From Arthrobacter sp. MYb227 (lineage in GTDB: Bacteria; Actinomycetota; Actinomycetes; Actinomycetales; Micrococcaceae), in the NCBI RefSeq assembly GCF_002975435.1, contig NZ_PCPT01000001.1, forward strand, positions 62,001 through 126,000: DNA of 64,000 nucleotides, written 5' to 3'. A program made the translations under genes and the position numbers. Positions within the stretch are counted from its first letter, which is position 1. Every line of letters starts with the position of its first letter. Shown one piece after another: positions 7,906 through 16,095 of this stretch. The notes beneath the pieces are model-generated. The model saw nothing but the letters and a program-made list of their open reading frames with translations, had not been told where the DNA came from and ran no database searches.

Positions 7906-8415
7906 ATGGCTAAGAAGAAGGTACATGCTACAGCCGGTACACCGGCCACCACGCTCCTAGAGAAGGAGAAGGTTGCATATACAGTGCATGTTTATGCGCA
8001 TGATCCAGCGGCAGCATCTTTCGGTTTAGAAGCCGCACAGGCACTTGGAGTTCCAGCCAAACGTGTTTTCAAGACATTGCTTGTAGCTACCGGGCAGCCC
8101 GGAGCTGCCGCCTTGGCTGTTGGAATTGTGCCAGTGGATAAGACCCTTGATTTGAAGGCCATAGCTACGGCCTTGGGCATCAAAAAAGTTGAGATGGCAG
8201 ATCCTGCGGTTGCCGAGCGGCGCACGGGATATGTGGTGGGTGGGATTTCCCCGCTGGGCCAACGCCAACCATCACGAACCATTCTTGATACAAGTGCATT
8301 GAGCCATGAAACGATCTTCATTTCAGGTGGACACCGAGGCCTTGATATTGAATTAGCGGCGAGCGATCTGCAACGACTCACCAATGCATTAATTGCGCAT
8401 ATCGCTGCGCATTAG
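7906..8415 (+). CDS. ybaK: YbaK/EbsC-family Cys-tRNA(Pro) deacylase
   Basis: A 169-aa protein of the YbaK/EbsC group, which hydrolyses Cys-tRNA(Pro) formed by mischarging. Family-typical segments are RVFKTLLV, VGIVPVDKTLDLKA, TGYVVGGISPLGQR and FISGGHRGLDIEL. The ATG at 7906 has AAGGAG upstream; the frame is open to 7846 but the extra residues fall in a hairpin. It converges with the hydrolase gene and the two stops overlap by 4 bases (8412-8415). Confidence 0.92.
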   Translation: MAKKKVHATAGTPATTLLEKEKVAYTVHVYAHDPAAASFGLEAAQALGVPAKRVFKTLLVATGQPGAAALAVGIVPVDKTLDLKAIATALGIKKVEMADPAVAERRTGYVVGGISPLGQRQPSRTILDTSALSHETIFISGGHRGLDIELAASDLQRLTNALIAHIAAH

Positions 8416-9659
8416 TTCTCAGCGTCGAATCCTGGCCTGTTTGAGTTCAGGATATTGCGCACAAATGCACTGACTTCGCGATCCCACCTCTGCGGATCCA
8501 CATTCCATTCCCGAGTGTGTCCAGCTCGCGTATAGCGCTTAAGCGTCACGGTTTGTGGATTGAGTTCGGCCAACTGTTCCGAAGGTCCAATCGGAACGAA
8601 ATCATCGTCTTCACTATGCAGGATCAACGTGGGGATGCGTAGCTGGTCGTGCTTCTCAACCCAGTTCAATTCTTTGAGATCTAGGGGAGCTGCTAAACCT
8701 GTCATCCAGCGTCCGGCCTTATTGCTGAGCAGCCATTGCGCGAATTGACCCACTGCCTCGGGGATCCTATTGAGCTTTGCTTGGTGGGAGAGTACATCAA
8801 TCCAGTTAATAACCGGGCCGTCTAGTACCAGTGCCGAGATCTTCCGTGCATGAGATGATTTGTCTGCTAATTGCAAGCTAACTGCGCCGCCCATTGACCA
8901 GCCAAAGAGCATAATTTCGTTTGCTCCTCGAGCCAAGGCAAAGTCGATTGCAGCTTCAATATCCGGCCATTCGGTGCCACCTAGGCCATAACGTCCATCG
9001 ATTGCCGCAGGTGCAATGCCGTCGTTTCGGTAGGAGACAAGTAATGAAGTTAGTCCGAGTCCACCTAGGGTGGACAGTGCACGGATACCTTCCTTGCGGT
9101 TTGCCCCACGGCCGTGAACACAAATGGCCCAGACGTGCTTATGCTCGACACCAGGTATTAACCAAGCCGGAGCATCCCCATTTTCCGTGGGAATTTGAAC
9201 TTCTTCAAATTCGATCCCAGCATCCGCCGGAGAATCAAAAATGACTCCGGAGAGTCGGCCTCGCGCAGCAGTGCCAATGTCTCCGGAATAGACTTCTTCA
9301 ACGATGCGGGTGACCGTCCCGTCCCCCACACGATAATCTTTAGGCTCCCCTAGACGGGCGTGGCCGGTATCGGCAGCAAAAAACAGTGAGTATCGACCCG
9401 GGGCCGTTGAGTCTTTGGTAGCCGGAAGAATCACTTCATAGCCATCTTCTGTGTGAAGTACCGCAAGAATCGCTAAGCTTTCCTCGGGCACTGCATCGGG
9501 TGTTACCACACGCCGTGCAAAGTATGCAGCCAACGCTGAAACACTTCCTGCAAAGAGCGATCCTGCAACGGCACCTATTCCTGCGCCTACGAGGGCAATA
9601 CTCAGGCCTTTGCCTGTTGTTTTAGGGCTTGGGCGGCGGGATGGTCGTTGAGCCTTCAT
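8412..9659 (-). CDS. Membrane-anchored alpha/beta hydrolase
   Basis: A 415-aa protein with a basic N-terminus and one membrane segment around residues 20-45, then an extracytoplasmic alpha/beta hydrolase domain. The catalytic triad is visible: Ser in GWSMGG, Asp in HSEDDDFVP and His in RAGHTREW. The substrate is unknown; similar proteins are annotated as peptidase S9/BAAT-like or esterase-type hydrolases. It is divergent from msrB. Confidence 0.83.
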   Translation of the reverse strand: MKAQRPSRRPSPKTTGKGLSIALVGAGIGAVAGSLFAGSVSALAAYFARRVVTPDAVPEESLAILAVLHTEDGYEVILPATKDSTAPGRYSLFFAADTGHARLGEPKDYRVGDGTVTRIVEEVYSGDIGTAARGRLSGVIFDSPADAGIEFEEVQIPTENGDAPAWLIPGVEHKHVWAICVHGRGANRKEGIRALSTLGGLGLTSLLVSYRNDGIAPAAIDGRYGLGGTEWPDIEAAIDFALARGANEIMLFGWSMGGAVSLQLADKSSHARKISALVLDGPVINWIDVLSHQAKLNRIPEAVGQFAQWLLSNKAGRWMTGLAAPLDLKELNWVEKHDQLRIPTLILHSEDDDFVPIGPSEQLAELNPQTVTLKRYTRAGHTREWNVDPQRWDREVSAFVRNILNSNRPGFDAEN

Positions 9660-9802
9660 AGTTCAATCATCGCAAATGATTGCTGATCCTTAGGCGGCAA
9701 CTCACCGTCTTCTTTGCTGGAGCATTCGTTCTCTTCGTTTGGGACAATAGGTGCGGGCGTATTCTCGGGAATGATGGAGCGCCTTGCGACGTTGTGGCTA
9801 GT

Positions 9803-10225
9803 GTGAGTGATATCCAGCCTTCAGAACCAGTTATCAGCAAATCCGATACTCAATGGCGCGCGGAGCTAAGTCCCGAGGAGTTCCGGGTTCTTCGTCAGGC
9901 AGGGACGGAACGTCCCTTTACCGGAGAGTACTGGGACACCACCACGCAGGGAGTTTATGCATGTCGCGCCTGCGGCCAGGAACTGTTTACCAGCAATGAA
10001 AAATTTGATGCTGGCTGCGGTTGGCCATCATTCTTCGCGCCCTTGGCCGAGGATCGGGTTCGCTATGTTCGTGATGTTTCGATGGGCATGGCACGCGTTG
10101 AGGTGCTCTGCTCTGCCTGTGAATCACATCTTGGCCATGTTTTTGAAGGCGAAGGATTCAATACCCCCACCGACCAGCGCTATTGTATGAACTCTGTGTC
10201 GTTGACGCTGAAGCACACTAGCTAA
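9803..10225 (+). CDS. msrB: Peptide-methionine (R)-S-oxide reductase
   Basis: MsrB repairs the R epimer of methionine sulfoxide. Two CxxC zinc pairs (CRAC and CSAC), GCGWPSFF and the catalytic-Cys segment RYCMNS are all present. The frame is open back to 9680, but upstream residues are unlike MsrB. The GTG at 9803 (protein beginning VSDIQPSEPV, 140 aa) fits the family best; GTG 9794 is an alternative. No strong ribosome binding site decides it. Confidence 0.93.
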   Translation: MSDIQPSEPVISKSDTQWRAELSPEEFRVLRQAGTERPFTGEYWDTTTQGVYACRACGQELFTSNEKFDAGCGWPSFFAPLAEDRVRYVRDVSMGMARVEVLCSACESHLGHVFEGEGFNTPTDQRYCMNSVSLTLKHTS

Positions 10226-10312
10226 GGGGCATTCTTGAGGCCGCTGTTTGGAAAAGTAAGTTTCTTCCTTGTGGCCAAGCACTGAACAATCGGTGGCATA
10301 ACGCCTGTATGA

Positions 10313-10349
10313 TACCCCTTAGCAATAGACCTGCTATTGCTAAGGGGTA
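10313..10349 (+). terminator. 16-bp perfect inverted repeat after msrB
   Basis: TACCCCTTAGCAATAG (10313-10328) pairs exactly with 10334-10349 around ACCTG. It lies ~90 bases after msrB and ~100 before the DUF6421 gene. The following T-run is weak (CTTTAG), so it may be a terminator or a leader structure of the next operon. The remaining bases of 10226-10449 show no gene. Confidence 0.5.
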
Positions 10350-10449
10350 CTTTAGACCAGTATTGCTTACATCTCATTAGGCTGTAAATGAATAGTGCCG
10401 CGGCAGCTGCCGCTAGCTCGAACATCTACACCGAAAGGGGTGCCTTCAC

Positions 10450-11823
10450 ATGACTCATGCAACACTTCCTAAGCCACTATCCAATGCTGAGCTTATTTCG
10501 TCCACACAGTGGATCGCCCTAAAAATGGCTGCTACCGAATTTCAGACCCTGCAGGTCCATGATGGTTCGATCCCCGAAGCTACAGATCACCCACGAGCAA
10601 CCAGCTTGGTCGCTACGATCATTGAATCCATCGAATCTTTAGCGCCGCAGTTTAGTCATGACGCCGCATACATCACCGCTGTCATCAAAGACCTCAGCAC
10701 CTGGGTTACCAACGGCTTCAAGATTCCAGATTTCCTTGATGCATTGCTCGAATTCCAGCCGCAAACCCAGCGCGACGATGGGTTGCGTCATCTGGTAATT
10801 TTTCCCATGTATACCCAGAATGGTTCAACCAACAGACTGCTTGAGGCGGTACTTGTTGAAGTGATTTGGCCGGAGTTTATTGCCGGGCTTGAAGCAGGCA
10901 ATTATTCCAATAAACTATTTGTTCCGCTTCGTTTCTTGGACTTCACGCCTGGATATGACACCAACTCTGCGGTCCTTTTCCCCGAGTCGGTTGCCATTAG
11001 GCAAACCCCGGCATTCAGCTGGGGGGCAATCTTCCAAGACCGTGAAGCTGCGCGTTTCCGTAAAGTACTCAAGGCTGCTGCACAAATCACCGACCTAGAG
11101 CTACCAAAAGATGCCGCGGTAATGCTCGAGGATCAATCCCTCAGCGAAAAAACGTTTGTCATGTGGGACATGATCCATGACCGTACCCACATGCGCGGAG
11201 ATCTTCCCTTTGATCCGTTCATGATCAAGCAACGCATGCCATATTTCCTCTACTCGCTCGAAGAGCTACGCTGCGATCTCACAGCATTTCGTGAATGCGT
11301 GAAAATTCAGGCTGATGAGACGCAAAGTAGTGAAACCCGCGAACACTCAAGGTTAGTGCAATATGCAGTGATCTTTGACAGGATTTTCCGCTTTGCCATC
11401 ACCGGTTCCCGCATTCGTAACTACGACGGGTTGGGCGGTCAACTGCTCTTTGCTTGGATGCACCAACACCATGTGCTGCACTGGACCGACACCAAACTCA
11501 CCATCGATTGGGAAGAGGTACCGGCCGTAGTTTCGGCCTTGGGAGACGCCATTGACGATTTGTATTGGCGTTCGATCGATCGACCCAAGATTGCGCATTG
11601 GCTTGCCGCGTACCAGCTGGTTTCCACAACTCTCACGCCTCATCCCGCTTCCACGTGGGCCAAGGGTCCCGATGCGTTACCGCTAACTGCACCGTTGCGT
11701 GAGATGACCGATCAGGTCCTCGATGACGAATTTCCTCTTTCAATGTTCTATGAGGCGTTGAGCAAGAAAATGACTCCGGTTATTGATTCAACGATTGGCA
11801 TCACCGGGTCCAGCTCGTTGTAG
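10450..11823 (+). CDS. DUF6421-family protein, possible gluzincin-like metal site
   Basis: A 457-aa soluble protein that I recognise as the actinobacterial DUF6421 family; its function is unknown. The most striking part is residues 238-277: IHDRTHMRGD (His243, Asp244, His247) followed 25 residues later by EELRCD (Glu271/272, Arg274, Asp276). HDxxH plus a downstream EExRxD resembles the HExxH...EECR-D zinc site of M49-type peptidases, with the HExxH Glu replaced by Asp. That is my inference. There is no signal peptide or membrane segment. GGGGTG precedes the ATG. The SDR and threonine-aldolase-like genes follow on the same strand. Confidence 0.75.
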   Translation: MTHATLPKPLSNAELISSTQWIALKMAATEFQTLQVHDGSIPEATDHPRATSLVATIIESIESLAPQFSHDAAYITAVIKDLSTWVTNGFKIPDFLDALLEFQPQTQRDDGLRHLVIFPMYTQNGSTNRLLEAVLVEVIWPEFIAGLEAGNYSNKLFVPLRFLDFTPGYDTNSAVLFPESVAIRQTPAFSWGAIFQDREAARFRKVLKAAAQITDLELPKDAAVMLEDQSLSEKTFVMWDMIHDRTHMRGDLPFDPFMIKQRMPYFLYSLEELRCDLTAFRECVKIQADETQSSETREHSRLVQYAVIFDRIFRFAITGSRIRNYDGLGGQLLFAWMHQHHVLHWTDTKLTIDWEEVPAVVSALGDAIDDLYWRSIDRPKIAHWLAAYQLVSTTLTPHPASTWAKGPDALPLTAPLREMTDQVLDDEFPLSMFYEALSKKMTPVIDSTIGITGSSSL

Positions 11824-11844
11824 CCAACATTTATCACCCAAGCT

Positions 11845-11891
11845 TGTGGGGTGTGCATGCAATTCTTGGGGGAATGCTTGCACACCCCACA
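11845..11891 (+). promoter_or_regulatory. Long inverted repeat between DUF6421 and SDR genes
   Basis: TGTGGGGTGTGCA (11845-11857) pairs with TGCACACCCCACA (11879-11891), and the inner part continues imperfectly. There is no T-run after it and it ends 34 bases before the SDR start. It could be a processing or attenuation structure, or an operator. Confidence 0.5.
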
Positions 11892-11925
11892 TGGAAACTC
11901 ACCCTCGAGGTCTAGACTCACGATT

Positions 11926-12654
11926 ATGGCTACACTAACGGATCTAACTGTACTCATCGCAGGTGCCACCTCAGCCGCCGGGGTCGCAGCAGCGCGGGCG
12001 CTAAGCAACGCCGGGGCCACGGTACTTGCCGCTGGATCCAACGCAGAACGTCTGGCCGAACGGCTCCCCTTTGTACACGGGCGCTACGAGGTTGACCTGG
12101 CAAATCACGGCGCGGTCAGCGAATTGCATCAGCTTATCGACACCGAACGCGGTCCCATTGATGGGCTATTTCATTTAGTCGGCGGCTGGCGCGGAGGCAA
12201 AGGGCTGGCCGGGCAAAACGATGAAGATGCAGATTTCTTGCATACCCAAATCGTCACCACGCTACGAAACACCACGAGAGTTTTCCACGAGGACTTACTT
12301 GCTTCGCGGTGCGGTCGGGTAGCAATTGTTAGTGCCACAGCCGTCGATACTCCGACCGGTTCAAACGCCAACTACAGCACGGCCAAGGCGGGAGCCGAGG
12401 CTTGGATACGCTCGGTTGCAGCGGCTCTGACTTCTGCCCAATCCGGGAACAAAGATCAGCCCACACCCCAGCGCGCGGCAGCAGTCCGCTGGGTCATTAA
12501 AGCCTTCAGTGATGAAGCCACGCGACAGGCACATCCCGAACGTAACACCGCCGGTTTCACCGACGTTACGGCACTTGGCGATGCCGCAATTTCCTTATTC
12601 ACTAGCGATGCAGCAAGCATCAACGGCGCGCGTCTACGTCTGCCAACACTCTGA
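11926..12654 (+). CDS. Short-chain dehydrogenase/reductase
   Basis: A 242-aa classical SDR. The Rossmann glycine motif GATSAAG is near residue 13, and the catalytic set is Ser in VSATAVD plus YSTAK (Tyr150, Lys154). Substrate and coenzyme are unknown. The frame is open to 11851, but this would start inside the upstream hairpin; the ATG at 11926 (MATLTDLTVLIAG) places the nucleotide-binding strand correctly. It lies between DUF6421 and the threonine-aldolase-like gene, and the tight gene order suggests one pathway. Confidence 0.88.
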   Translation: MATLTDLTVLIAGATSAAGVAAARALSNAGATVLAAGSNAERLAERLPFVHGRYEVDLANHGAVSELHQLIDTERGPIDGLFHLVGGWRGGKGLAGQNDEDADFLHTQIVTTLRNTTRVFHEDLLASRCGRVAIVSATAVDTPTGSNANYSTAKAGAEAWIRSVAAALTSAQSGNKDQPTPQRAAAVRWVIKAFSDEATRQAHPERNTAGFTDVTALGDAAISLFTSDAASINGARLRLPTL

Positions 12655-12744
12655 GATCGGCATTACACTTTTGAATGAGTGTGTTTTAGAAATCTTTTAC
12701 TCTTGCAGCTCTTTTCATTTTCCACAGGTTAGGACTCAACACCC

Positions 12745-13800
12745 GTGACTTCACCACTTCACGATTCTTCGGTACGCGGCTTTGCTTCAGATAATTACTC
12801 GGGGGTTCACCCGGAAGTACTCGAGGCCCTGACAAATGCCAATGGCGGGCATCAAGTCTCTTACGGCGAAGACCAATACACACAACAACTCGAAGCAGTC
12901 ATTAAGGGACATTTTGGTGCCGAGGCAACCATTTTCCCGGTCTTTAACGGCACGGGTGCAAACGTCACTGCCCTGCAGTCCCTACTACCACGCTGGGGGG
13001 CAGTGATCTGCGCCAGTACCGCACATATCAACGTGGATGAAAACGGTGCACCCGAACGTATTGGTGGGATGAAGCTTCTCTCCGTTGACACTCCGGACGG
13101 CAAACTCACCCCAGAGCTCATCGATCAGCAAGCCTGGGGTTGGGGCGATGAACACCGGGCCCAGCCACTTGCCGTTTCGTTGACCCAATCAACAGAACTT
13201 GGCACTCTCTACACCCTTGATGAACTGCGGGCCATTACCTCACACGCCCACGCCAAGGGCATGCGTGTGCACATGGATGGTGCCCGCATCGCCAACGCGG
13301 CCGCTGCCTTAGGCGTCAGCCTGGGCGAGATGAGCACAGAGGTGGGAATCGATATCTTATCCCTGGGTGGCACCAAGAACGGGATCATGTTTGGCGAGGG
13401 AATTGTTGTGCTCTCTCCAAACATTGCAGATTCCATGAAGTATCTGCGCAAAATGAATATGCAGCTGGCTTCGAAAATGCGTTTCATTTCCGCCCAGCTG
13501 CTGGCCCTCTATGGCACGGAGTTGTGGCTCAGCTCGGCAACTCACGCAAATACAATGGCCGCGAAACTCAGCTCCGCGGTGGCATTGGTTCCAGGTGTTG
13601 AGCTTGTCTACCCCACCGAAGCCAACGGAGTATTTGCCGCGTTGCCCAACGCTGCCGCCGATGCCCTGCGCGAACGATTCCGTTTCTACGATTGGGATCG
13701 AGCGGCCGGACAGGTGAGGTGGATGTGTTCCTTTGACACCACCGAGGCAGACGTTGAGGCCTTTGTTGTGGCACTAAAGGAAGAAATGGCCGCGCTTTAA
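12745..13800 (+). CDS. Threonine aldolase family PLP enzyme (beta-eliminating lyase)
   Basis: A 351-aa fold-type I PLP enzyme. Typical elements are FASDNYSGVHPEVL at the start, DGARIANAAAALG (PLP-contacting Asp), and SLGGTKNG with Lys211 as the Schiff-base lysine. Low-specificity L-threonine aldolases cleave L-threonine or allo-threonine to glycine and acetaldehyde; related enzymes split other beta-hydroxy amino acids. The start is GTG at 12745. Third gene of the DUF6421 cluster, so its physiological substrate may differ from threonine. Confidence 0.88.
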   Translation: MTSPLHDSSVRGFASDNYSGVHPEVLEALTNANGGHQVSYGEDQYTQQLEAVIKGHFGAEATIFPVFNGTGANVTALQSLLPRWGAVICASTAHINVDENGAPERIGGMKLLSVDTPDGKLTPELIDQQAWGWGDEHRAQPLAVSLTQSTELGTLYTLDELRAITSHAHAKGMRVHMDGARIANAAAALGVSLGEMSTEVGIDILSLGGTKNGIMFGEGIVVLSPNIADSMKYLRKMNMQLASKMRFISAQLLALYGTELWLSSATHANTMAAKLSSAVALVPGVELVYPTEANGVFAALPNAAADALRERFRFYDWDRAAGQVRWMCSFDTTEADVEAFVVALKEEMAAL

Positions 13801-13815
13801 GCTTCGCTGCTTACC

Positions 13816-13869
13816 GGCTCAAGGCATCCCGGGCTGGAGAAGAAACTCGTTCCCGGCGTGCCTTGAGCC
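13816..13869 (+). terminator. Inverted repeat after the aldolase gene
   Basis: GGCTCAAGGCA (13816-13826) pairs with TGCCTTGAGCC (13859-13869), with a second inner CCCGGG/CCCGG pairing. It closes the DUF6421-SDR-aldolase cluster. The T-run is poor, so terminator function is likely but not certain. Confidence 0.55.
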
Positions 13870-13901
13870 ACCAAACGCTCGTGGCACTTTAGACTCACCA
13901 T

Positions 13902-14537
13902 GTGAGTTCACATGGACCAATATCAGCAGTACCGCCCGCATTCCTCGATGCGCTGGCAGCGGTGCGCCGCACCAACTGCCGTAGTGAATTGCGCCTCGAG
14001 GAAATTCCAGCGCCGGCCCGACTAGCCCCCTATGCGCTGGCACTAGCCGCAGACGTACATGAACGTCTACCGCGCCGATTGAGCAGCACCAAGGCAGCGA
14101 GCGAGCCACAAAGCACGTCCCTCGGCGAGGAATTAGCGACCGGTCGCTTCGTGCTTTTGCATGATCCAGCGGGCTCTTCCCTCTGGGATGGCACCTTCCG
14201 TATCGTTACCTATATTCGAGCCCGTATGGAATCCGAAATGGGCAATGATGCAATGCTCGGTTCGGTGGCATGGACGTGGCTGGTTGATGCGTTGGATCAG
14301 TCGGGAGCCGAATATCGGCAAGCGGGCGGCACCGCAACGCGCGTGCTTTCGGAAAGCTATGGGACTCTTGCCGATCGCACAGACACCATTGATATTGAAT
14401 TACGTGCCTCGTGGACGCCAGGAGATGAAAATATTTCCAAACACCTTCAAGCGTGGGCGGACATGGTCTGCACCTTTGCCGGGCTACCTCCATTGCCCCA
14501 GGGAGTTACGGCACTGCCGTACCGTAGATTGTCCTAA
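13902..14537 (+). CDS. DUF3000 domain protein
   Basis: A 211-aa protein matching the actinobacterial DUF3000 family, whose function is unknown. Recognisable parts are PPAFLDALAAVR, LPRRLSS, GRFVLLHDPAGSSLWDGTFRIV and the C-terminal TFAGLPPLPQGVTALPYR. Start at GTG 13902, since no ATG is available in frame near the N-terminal homology. DUF3000 next to an HRDC/RNase D-like gene is a familiar actinobacterial pair and is seen here, with a 72-base gap. Confidence 0.85.
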   Translation: MSSHGPISAVPPAFLDALAAVRRTNCRSELRLEEIPAPARLAPYALALAADVHERLPRRLSSTKAASEPQSTSLGEELATGRFVLLHDPAGSSLWDGTFRIVTYIRARMESEMGNDAMLGSVAWTWLVDALDQSGAEYRQAGGTATRVLSESYGTLADRTDTIDIELRASWTPGDENISKHLQAWADMVCTFAGLPPLPQGVTALPYRRLS

Positions 14538-14609
14538 TTCGCATTCAACCACGCCCGCACGTGATACATATCCGCAGGACCTGACTTCGGTACTAGAATT
14601 GGAAACATC

Positions 14610-15920
14610 ATGACCCGTACCGAACACGCACAGCGCTCAGGCGCGCCAGACCCAGTCCTTTCCAATACTTCCGATGCAACTGTGGCAGATGGCACCGTTG
14701 CCCAGGAAGTTGCCGAACCCGTCTTGCTGGATATGCCGCGTGACGGGGTTCCAGAGGTCATCGCCACGCTACCCGCACTCAAGCGTGCCGCACGCGCAAT
14801 TGCCGCGGGCACCGGCCCGGTTTCGGTTGATGCCGAACGTGCTTCCGGGTTCCGCTATGGTCAACGTGCGTTCTTGGTACAAATACGCCGCGAAGGTTCT
14901 GGAACCTGGCTTATTGACCCAGTTCCCTTTGAAAATCTTGATGAAATCCAAGAGGCCATCGGCGATGAAATCTGGATCTTGCATGCAGCGTCCCAAGACC
15001 TGCCTTGTCTTGCCGAGCTTGGGATGGCACCCTCAGTACTCTTTGACACAGAACTCGCGGCACGAATTGCCGGACTACCACGTGTAGGTTTAGGACCGGC
15101 AGTTGAATCGCTGTTGGGTTTAAAGCTTGCTAAGGAGCACTCGGCTGCCGACTGGTCCACCCGTCCGCTTCCGGAACCATGGCTACGTTATGCCGCGCTG
15201 GATGTTGAAGTTCTCGATGTGCTGCGCCTTGAATTGATCAAGATCCTTGAGGCCGATCAGAAGATCGAGATTGCCGAGCAGGAGTTTGAGGCAGTACGTA
15301 CCGCTCCCCCGGCACCACCACGCGTTGACCCCTGGCGCCGAACATCGGGACTACATCAGATTCGAGAGCGCCGTACGCTTGCTGCGGTAAAGAATCTCTG
15401 GGAAGCCCGTGAAGCATTGGCCAAAAGCCGCGATGTTGCACCCGGGCGGCTGATTCCCGATTCCGCGCTCATTGCCGCAGCTAAGGCCATGCCAACAAGC
15501 GTTCCGGCACTACTCAAAACCAAGGGATTCCACGGCCGCTCGGCATCCAAGGATGCCCCACGCTGGCTCAAGGCGTTGCAAGACGCTCGTTTTGCCAAGG
15601 AACTACCGCCAAATCAGGTTCCCTCAAATGCTCCGCCGCCACCGCGCGTCTGGGCAGATAAGGATCCGCTGGCGGCCGCGCGACTACAGACCGCACGCGC
15701 TAGGATCTCCCGGATTTCCGAGTCGATGAATATTCCCCTAGAGAATCTGCTGACCCCGGATTATTTGCGTCGCATTTGCTGGCGTCCCCCGTCGGAGATT
15801 GATCCGGATTCGGTAGCTCAAGCACTCGCTGAGTTAGGTGCCCGACAATGGCAAATCGATGCTCTTGCCCCGGTCATAACCGTGGCCCTTCTTGACCCAG
15901 ATGAGCTTGAAGGCCGCTAG
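14610..15920 (+). CDS. RNase D-like 3'-5' exoribonuclease with HRDC domain
   Basis: A 436-aa protein with a DEDDy exonuclease domain: motif I in VSVDAERASG, motif II in HAASQDLPCL and motif III in YAALDVEVL (about residues 70-215). An HRDC domain follows near residues 235-320 (LWEAREALAKSRDVAPGRLI). The C-terminal ~100 residues extend past E. coli RNase D. It likely trims structured RNAs; tRNA maturation is the classic role. It sits directly after DUF3000. Confidence 0.88.
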   Translation: MTRTEHAQRSGAPDPVLSNTSDATVADGTVAQEVAEPVLLDMPRDGVPEVIATLPALKRAARAIAAGTGPVSVDAERASGFRYGQRAFLVQIRREGSGTWLIDPVPFENLDEIQEAIGDEIWILHAASQDLPCLAELGMAPSVLFDTELAARIAGLPRVGLGPAVESLLGLKLAKEHSAADWSTRPLPEPWLRYAALDVEVLDVLRLELIKILEADQKIEIAEQEFEAVRTAPPAPPRVDPWRRTSGLHQIRERRTLAAVKNLWEAREALAKSRDVAPGRLIPDSALIAAAKAMPTSVPALLKTKGFHGRSASKDAPRWLKALQDARFAKELPPNQVPSNAPPPPRVWADKDPLAAARLQTARARISRISESMNIPLENLLTPDYLRRICWRPPSEIDPDSVAQALAELGARQWQIDALAPVITVALLDPDELEGR

Positions 15921-16023
15921 ATACCGCTCACCGGCGGCGACATCCTACTTCCCCAAATTTTGTGGAGATAGCGTGTCGCTGCCGGTTTTTTCATCTCCCG
16001 ACACCGAGGAAAAGCCCCCACAC

Positions 16024-16052
16024 TTGCACTCTAAGTTACCGACCAGTAGCCT
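16024..16052 (+). promoter_or_regulatory. Candidate fadAB promoter
   Basis: TTGCAC (16024-16029) and TAGCCT (16047-16052) are spaced by 17 bases, 44 bases before the fadA start. The spacer holds TACCGACCAGTA, a weak TAC-N6-GTA dyad where a TetR-type fatty-acid regulator could bind; that is speculative. Confidence 0.4.
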
Positions 16053-16095
16053 ATGGAGTGGATCACATTCCACCCAGCAATCGCAAGGAGCACCG

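Noticed and set aside
13902-14537. Minus-strand and other frames across DUF3000
   Set aside because: They lack start signals and family features, whereas the GTG frame matches DUF3000 throughout.
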